Part shown: piece by piece, positions 22,124 to 25,378 of the stretch
How positions within the stretch are numbered: position 1 is the first letter of the stretch
How the letters are laid out: each line of letters opens with the position of its first letter
Source of the DNA: a virus
Reading direction: 5' to 3' (one strand)
DNA: 25,378 nt
IMG/VR virus record: IMGVR_UViG_3300024259_000145
Coordinates: 1 to 25,378 of that record
Position numbers and translations under genes: made by a program
The notes under the pieces: model-generated
The model's database searches: none
What the model was told of the DNA's origin: nothing
Seen by the model: the letters and a program-made list of their open reading frames with translations, nothing else

Positions 22124-23059
22124 ATGAAGAAGCAAGACCACTACACTGAGATCGCCAACCGGGTCGCTACCGCCATCGACGAGGTCCTTACCGGCAAGCG
22201 CGAGGCGCCGCCGTGGGTCCGTCCGTGGAACGCGGTCGGCACCCCACACAACGGCTCCAGCGGCCACGAGTACCGCGGCATGAACGTGTGGCTGACCTGG
22301 ATTGCAAGCTACGCCGACCCGCGCTGGTACACGTTCGGGCAGGTTCAGAAGATCAACGGCTTCGAGAAGGCCGGGCGTGGATGGAAGTGGGCCGGCAATG
22401 GTGACGCACCGAGCGGCCTCGGCGTCCGCAAGGGTCAGAAGGGCACCAAGATCACGTTCTGGAAGAAGATGACCAAACGCGACCGCGACGACGACGGCAC
22501 CGAGACCCTGAAGTCGTTCATGATGCTGAAGGTCTACACGGTGTTCAACCACGAGCAGATCAACTGGGCACCGGGCAAGGAACGACCGCTTGCCGACCTC
22601 GAAGTGCTGGCCGAGGACCCGCGCGAAACCTACAACAACGCGCAGGACTTCGTGGATGCTACCGGTGCCGAGATCACGCATGATGCAGCCGGCGCCTGGT
22701 ACATCCCCGGCGAGGATCGGATCCAGCTCCCGCCAGCGACCCGGTTCCATACGCCCGACTCGTACTGGTCCGCATGCCTGCATGAACTGGGGCACTGGAC
22801 GAAGAAGCCCGAACGCTGTGACCGCGACCTCGACCGGGCGATGGAGGAGCTTGTCGCCGAGTTGACCAGCTCGTTCCTGTGCTGCGACTTGGGCATCCGC
22901 AACGAACTCCACCCCGAGAACGAGGCGTATCTCGTCCACTGGGCTGGCCATCTCCGTGAGCAGCCGAAGGCGATCTTCACCGCCGCAAGCAAGGCCAGGC
23001 TCGCAGCCGAGTACCTGACCGATGCGGCCGGCAGCGACGTGGACGCGCTGGCTGCCTAA
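22124..23059 (+). CDS. ArdC-like antirestriction protein with zincin-type metallopeptidase domain (311 aa)
   Basis: I place the start at ATG 22124 (MKKQDHYTEIANRVATA). The N-terminal 130 residues match the ssDNA-binding domain of ArdC: PPWVRPWN, then GHEYRGMNVWLTWIAS, PRWYTFGQVQKI and GVRKGQKGTKITFW, where 'YRGxNxxxL...WxTFxQ...VrKGxkGtxI' is diagnostic. The C-terminal part contains the zinc-binding motif HELGHW near residue 220 and the following EELVAELTSSF segment near 245 that supplies the third ligand. Family members protect incoming DNA from restriction enzymes. Expression from an inducible-looking promoter next to a small acidic protein fits an early anti-defence role. Confidence 0.85.
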   Translation: MKKQDHYTEIANRVATAIDEVLTGKREAPPWVRPWNAVGTPHNGSSGHEYRGMNVWLTWIASYADPRWYTFGQVQKINGFEKAGRGWKWAGNGDAPSGLGVRKGQKGTKITFWKKMTKRDRDDDGTETLKSFMMLKVYTVFNHEQINWAPGKERPLADLEVLAEDPRETYNNAQDFVDATGAEITHDAAGAWYIPGEDRIQLPPATRFHTPDSYWSACLHELGHWTKKPERCDRDLDRAMEELVAELTSSFLCCDLGIRNELHPENEAYLVHWAGHLREQPKAIFTAASKARLAAEYLTDAAGSDVDALAA

Positions 23060-23071
23060 ACCGTGGTGAAA

Positions 23072-23098
23072 AGAAAATGCACTTTTCGTGCATTTTCT
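23072..23098 (+). promoter_or_regulatory. Perfect inverted-repeat operator ahead of promoter at 23101
   Basis: GAAAATGCAC and GTGCATTTTC (with an outer A-T pair) form an 11-bp perfect inverted repeat around TTTTC, directly before the -35. It shares its right arm with the operator at 21835-21860. Confidence 0.6.
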
Positions 23099-23100
23099 GC

Positions 23101-23129
23101 TTGCAATGCTTACGCGGTGTGCGTATAAC
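23101..23129 (+). promoter_or_regulatory. Sigma70-like promoter of the second accessory operon
   Basis: TTGCAA (23101-23106), 17 bases, TATAAC (23124-23129). The spacer ends GTGTGCG, as in the other promoter, and the -35 is the same as that of the left-reading promoter at 18720. Confidence 0.65.
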
Positions 23130-23169
23130 TATACCCGTGAGCAGGACAAACCACCAAGGAGCGAGCAAG

Positions 23170-23409
23170 ATGCAGAACCTCAAAAAAGACACCACCACCG
23201 ACATGATGGACTGCGCGAACGAGTGGTTCGACGCCAGGATGAAGACGCGCGCCAACTACCGCCACCACACCGAGATGACGAAGGGCGACGCGAGCGTGGC
23301 CCAGTTCAAGACCGACCTCGGCTACGAGCGCAGGATGCTCCGGCAGGCAGAGGAAGAGATCGAGGCGCTCCGCATCGCACTCCGCAGCCTCGGACGCGAC
23401 GACTACTAG
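23170..23409 (+). CDS. Small helical protein (79 aa) of unknown function
   Basis: The start at ATG 23170 (MQNLKKDTTTDMMDCANEWF, quoted in part) has AAGGAG ten bases upstream. An earlier in-frame start at 23077 would include the operator and promoter and is rejected. The product is charged and helical, with a C-terminal heptad-like stretch (RMLRQAEEEIEALRIALRSL) that suggests a coiled-coil dimer. It is the first gene after its promoter and is followed by a strong terminator, so it may be a dedicated short transcript. No family is recognised. Confidence 0.6.
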   Translation: MQNLKKDTTTDMMDCANEWFDARMKTRANYRHHTEMTKGDASVAQFKTDLGYERRMLRQAEEEIEALRIALRSLGRDDY

Positions 23410-23419
23410 GCCACCACCC

Positions 23420-23445
23420 AGCCCCGGAGCTTTTGCTCCGGGGCT
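23420..23445 (+). terminator. Strong hairpin terminator after the 79-aa gene
   Basis: AGCCCCGGAGC (23420-23430), loop TTTT, and its exact complement at 23435-23445. It is 11 bp with high GC. No U-run follows, but the stem is one of the strongest in the window, and it separates the 79-aa gene from the next operon. Confidence 0.7.
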
Positions 23446-23473
23446 GCTACGCACACCAAAGAGGATGAACGGC

Positions 23474-23782
23474 ATGATGATCGACACCACGAAACGAGAC
23501 TACCCGTTTGATGTCATGTATCAACGGGCACCCTACTACGAGCCAACGCTCCGCAAGGCGCGCCTGACGAAGACGAAAGTCTGCATCCGGTGTAACGAGA
23601 TGTCTGAGCAGCGGTTTTCGCTCAAAACAGGAATGCCGAGCCCGCGACCGCGAGGCCTCCAAGCAATCGGATGCGCCCGTGTTCTCCTCCGGGACCCGCG
23701 CACCGCACCCGAAGTCAAAGAAGCGCACGAAGCTCTCTCGGTAGAGGCGAATAAGCGCATCAACCATCAGGACAGACCATGA
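23474..23782 (+). CDS. Small protein with a CxxC pair (102 aa), function unknown
   Basis: The ATG at 23474 (MMIDTTKRDYPFDVM) is preferred over 23465 because AGAGG lies nine bases before it but directly abuts the earlier ATG. Residues 37-40 or so contain CIRC (KVCIRCNEMSEQRFSL), a small metal-binding or oxidoreductase-like pair, with another Cys near residue 67. The C-terminus is helical and basic. The family is not recognised. Its stop overlaps the start of the ATPase gene by four bases, indicating coupling. Confidence 0.58.
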   Translation: MMIDTTKRDYPFDVMYQRAPYYEPTLRKARLTKTKVCIRCNEMSEQRFSLKTGMPSPRPRGLQAIGCARVLLRDPRTAPEVKEAHEALSVEANKRINHQDRP

Positions 23783-24396
23783 CCACCCCCAAGACACCCG
23801 GCCACATCCACCACTGCGTCATCGGCCCGCACTGTTCGGGCAAGACCCTCTGGGCTCGCGAAGTCGCGAAGACGTGGCGGGACAAGGAAGCGTACGATGA
23901 CCACGACAAGATTCTCCATCTCGCACGGCTGGAGCAGTTGGACGTGCAGAGCCCACCTTTCCGCGCCCCGCATCACACCTGCTCGCTGGTCGCCATCACC
24001 GGACGGCTGGAACGTGAGTGGTACGCACAGCCCGGTGAGGTCTCGCTCGCACACGGCGGCGTCCTGTTCATGGACGAGGGTGCGGAGTTCAAACGCACGG
24101 TCATCGAGCAGGTCGTTCGTCTGGCAGGCGACGAAGGCACGTTGGTGAACGGGCTGCCGCACGACTTCACCTTGGTCGTCGCGCTGGCGCCGTGTCCCTG
24201 TGGTCGCCTCGGGTACGAGGGGACAGTGCTTCCCGGCTACACCAACCCCTTAGAAGCGTGCAGGTGTGACCCGAAGTCCGTCGAGCGCTACCAAGCACGA
24301 CAGCACTCGATGTTCGGCACCCTCCCCGTCTACGACGTTCTTACTGGCGAGGAGGTGGTGCTGGACTACATCTTGACCAAAAAGGACACCCCATGA
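23779..24396 (+). CDS. Miniature ComM / Mg-chelatase-type AAA ATPase (205 aa)
   Basis: The ATG at 23779 overlaps the previous stop. The protein matches the AAA core of the YifB/ComM family. Walker A is GPHCSGKTLWAREVA (about residues 16-30). The motif PPFRAPHHTCSLVAITG lies near 58-74, where family members read 'RPFRAPHHTxSxxALxG'. PGEVSLAHGGVLFMDEGAEF near 85-104 is Walker B. LAPCPCGRLGY near 136 is the 'NPCPCG' equivalent, and the C-rich stretch CRCDPKSVERYQAR near 163 fits 'CxCTPxQVxRYxxR'. Full-length ComM is about 500 residues, and the N-terminal Lon-like and C-terminal parts are absent here. ComM drives branch migration in natural transformation. A phage role in recombination or replication is inferred. 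Confidence 0.78.
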   Translation: MTTPKTPGHIHHCVIGPHCSGKTLWAREVAKTWRDKEAYDDHDKILHLARLEQLDVQSPPFRAPHHTCSLVAITGRLEREWYAQPGEVSLAHGGVLFMDEGAEFKRTVIEQVVRLAGDEGTLVNGLPHDFTLVVALAPCPCGRLGYEGTVLPGYTNPLEACRCDPKSVERYQARQHSMFGTLPVYDVLTGEEVVLDYILTKKDTP

Positions 24397-25211
24397 ACAA
24401 GACAAGCATCGCCTGGACCGACCGCACGTGGAATCCTTCTACTGGTTGTGACCCGATCAGCAACGGATGCGCCAATTGTTACTCGAAAGCGCTCTCCAAG
24501 CGCCTCCACGCCATGGGCAGCAAGCGCTACACGAACGGCTTCAAGTTCACGATCCACGCCGACAAGATTCGCGGCCCGGTCAGCAACAAGAAGCCGGCGC
24601 GTATCTTCGTCAACAGCATGAGCGATCTGCTCCACAAGGACGCACCAGACGACTTCATCATGGACGTCTTCGATACCATGGCGGTTCGTGCGCCATGGCA
24701 CGAGTACCAAGTGCTGACGAAGCGTGCGGAGCGATGGCCCGAGATCTCCGAAATGGTCGTGAAGCGCTTTGGGCGGTGGCCACAGAACGTGATTCCTGGC
24801 GTGACCGTCGAGTCCATCCGATACCGATACCGGCTCAACCTCCTCGGTTGCGTCGGTGACGACAGCACAACCCGCATGGTCAGCGCCGAGCCGCTGCTCG
24901 GGTCGCTCCTCAATCCGCATGTCCCGCGTCACCAAGCCGTCGACGAGTTCGCCCAACACCTCAACGGAAAGGGGATTTCTCATCTGGTCACGGGTGGTGA
25001 GTCGGGATTCAAAGCACGGCCGGCTCAAGTCGACTGGTTCCGCGAGCTGCGCGATGCGTGCCTTCGTGCCGGCGTCCCGTTCTTCTTCAAGCAGCACGGT
25101 GGCCGCGGCGTGACCGAGAAAGCCAAGCGCGGCGGTGAACTGGCGGTGCTGGATGGGCGGACGTGGACTCAGAGGCCGGAGGTCAATGGCGAGTCCGTCA
25201 CGCTTTTGTGA
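24393..25211 (+). CDS. DUF5131 (phage Gp37/Gp68) family protein (272 aa)
   Basis: The ATG at 24393 overlaps the previous stop. It begins TSIAWTDRTWNPSTGCDPIS and NGCANCYSKALS; the Cys at 19, 26 and 29 (C-x6-C-x2-C) are the family hallmark and resemble a metal-cluster or zinc site. Further family motifs are ARIFVNSMSDLLHKDAPDDF, YQVLTKRAERW, a central MVSAEPLLGSL and the late ISHLVTGGESGFKARPAQVD (parts quoted), then PFFFKQHGG. Many phages and mobile elements carry this gene. Its reaction is not established. It lies downstream of and coupled to the ATPase. Confidence 0.85.
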   Translation: MNKTSIAWTDRTWNPSTGCDPISNGCANCYSKALSKRLHAMGSKRYTNGFKFTIHADKIRGPVSNKKPARIFVNSMSDLLHKDAPDDFIMDVFDTMAVRAPWHEYQVLTKRAERWPEISEMVVKRFGRWPQNVIPGVTVESIRYRYRLNLLGCVGDDSTTRMVSAEPLLGSLLNPHVPRHQAVDEFAQHLNGKGISHLVTGGESGFKARPAQVDWFRELRDACLRAGVPFFFKQHGGRGVTEKAKRGGELAVLDGRTWTQRPEVNGESVTLL

Positions 25212-25214
25212 GCG

Positions 25215-25378
25215 TCAGCCTGCCTCAATGTCTACTCGCGCCCGAACGGTCGTGATGATCGCCATGACCTGAAGGATCGGATCGGACCTGTCCCACACCC
25301 ACGACGGCATCAGCATGGTCCAGAGCGCCGCACGTGTGTCCTGGTTGCCGTGGACACCAACGACCCGCGCCAGCATGT
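25215..25378 (-). CDS. Partial hypothetical protein on the minus strand, ending near right edge
   Basis: A minus-strand frame ends with TGA at 25215-25217, three bases past the DUF5131 stop, and is open to the window edge, with an in-frame ATG at 25376. It reads MLARVVGVHGNQDTRAALW to DIEAG, about 53 residues. The convergent, tightly spaced position fits a real gene end. Whether the ATG is the true start cannot be decided at the edge. No family is recognised. Confidence 0.4.
   Translation of the reverse strand, partial: MLARVVGVHGNQDTRAALWTMLMPSWVWDRSDPILQVMAIITTVRARVDIEAG

Overview
The window is part of a tailed bacteriophage genome, or a prophage or metagenome-assembled phage. It is myovirus-like: a probable tail sheath is followed by a probable tail tube. 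High G+C, frequent GTG starts, many 4-base ATGA overlaps, and a protein resembling actinobacterial DUF7873 suggest a high-GC, perhaps actinobacterial, host. The host assignment is inference. No integrase, lysis or replication genes are seen here.

Layout. Positions 1-18683 are transcribed from the minus strand, so they read from right to left. In order they hold: a DUF7873-like protein; a 434-bp non-coding stretch with two unusual tRNA-like modules and a strong hairpin; three small genes, the last with a DNA-binding look; portal; three tiny genes; minor head protein (Mu F/SPP1 gp7-like); XkdF-like protease fused to a scaffold; major capsid protein; a small decoration-like protein; a Lys/Ala-rich-tailed protein; a 772-residue five-repeat protein; head-tail connector genes; a gp10-like tail completion protein; a tail-module protein; a large sheath-like protein; and the start of a tail tube gene cut by the window edge. 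Positions 18849-21599 are on the plus strand, divergent from the head operon: a small HTH protein, then small and large terminase. From 21600 to 25378 comes an accessory/early-type region. It has a convergent HTH gene, two near-identical sigma70-like promoters with inverted-repeat operators, an ArdC-like antirestriction protein, a miniature ComM/Mg-chelatase-like ATPase, a DUF5131 (Gp37/Gp68) protein and small unknowns. A partial minus-strand gene runs to or past the right edge.

Most notable finding: on the minus strand at 17590-17738 and 17761-17905 are two tandem modules of nearly equal length (149 and 145 nt). In each, the 3' half of a tRNA (T-arm plus 3' acceptor strand) lies upstream of the 5' half (5' acceptor strand plus D-arm), separated by only 6-9 nt. 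That is the layout of circularly permuted tRNA genes. The 7-bp acceptor stems match perfectly across the linker, and the outer flanks of each module are complementary to each other. The left module rebuilds a canonical class I cloverleaf. The right module has a leucine-like D-arm and a long variable-arm-like helix. Permuted tRNAs are known in some algae and archaea. Here they sit in a phage, with shared flanking sequence that looks like a common processing or self-splicing element.
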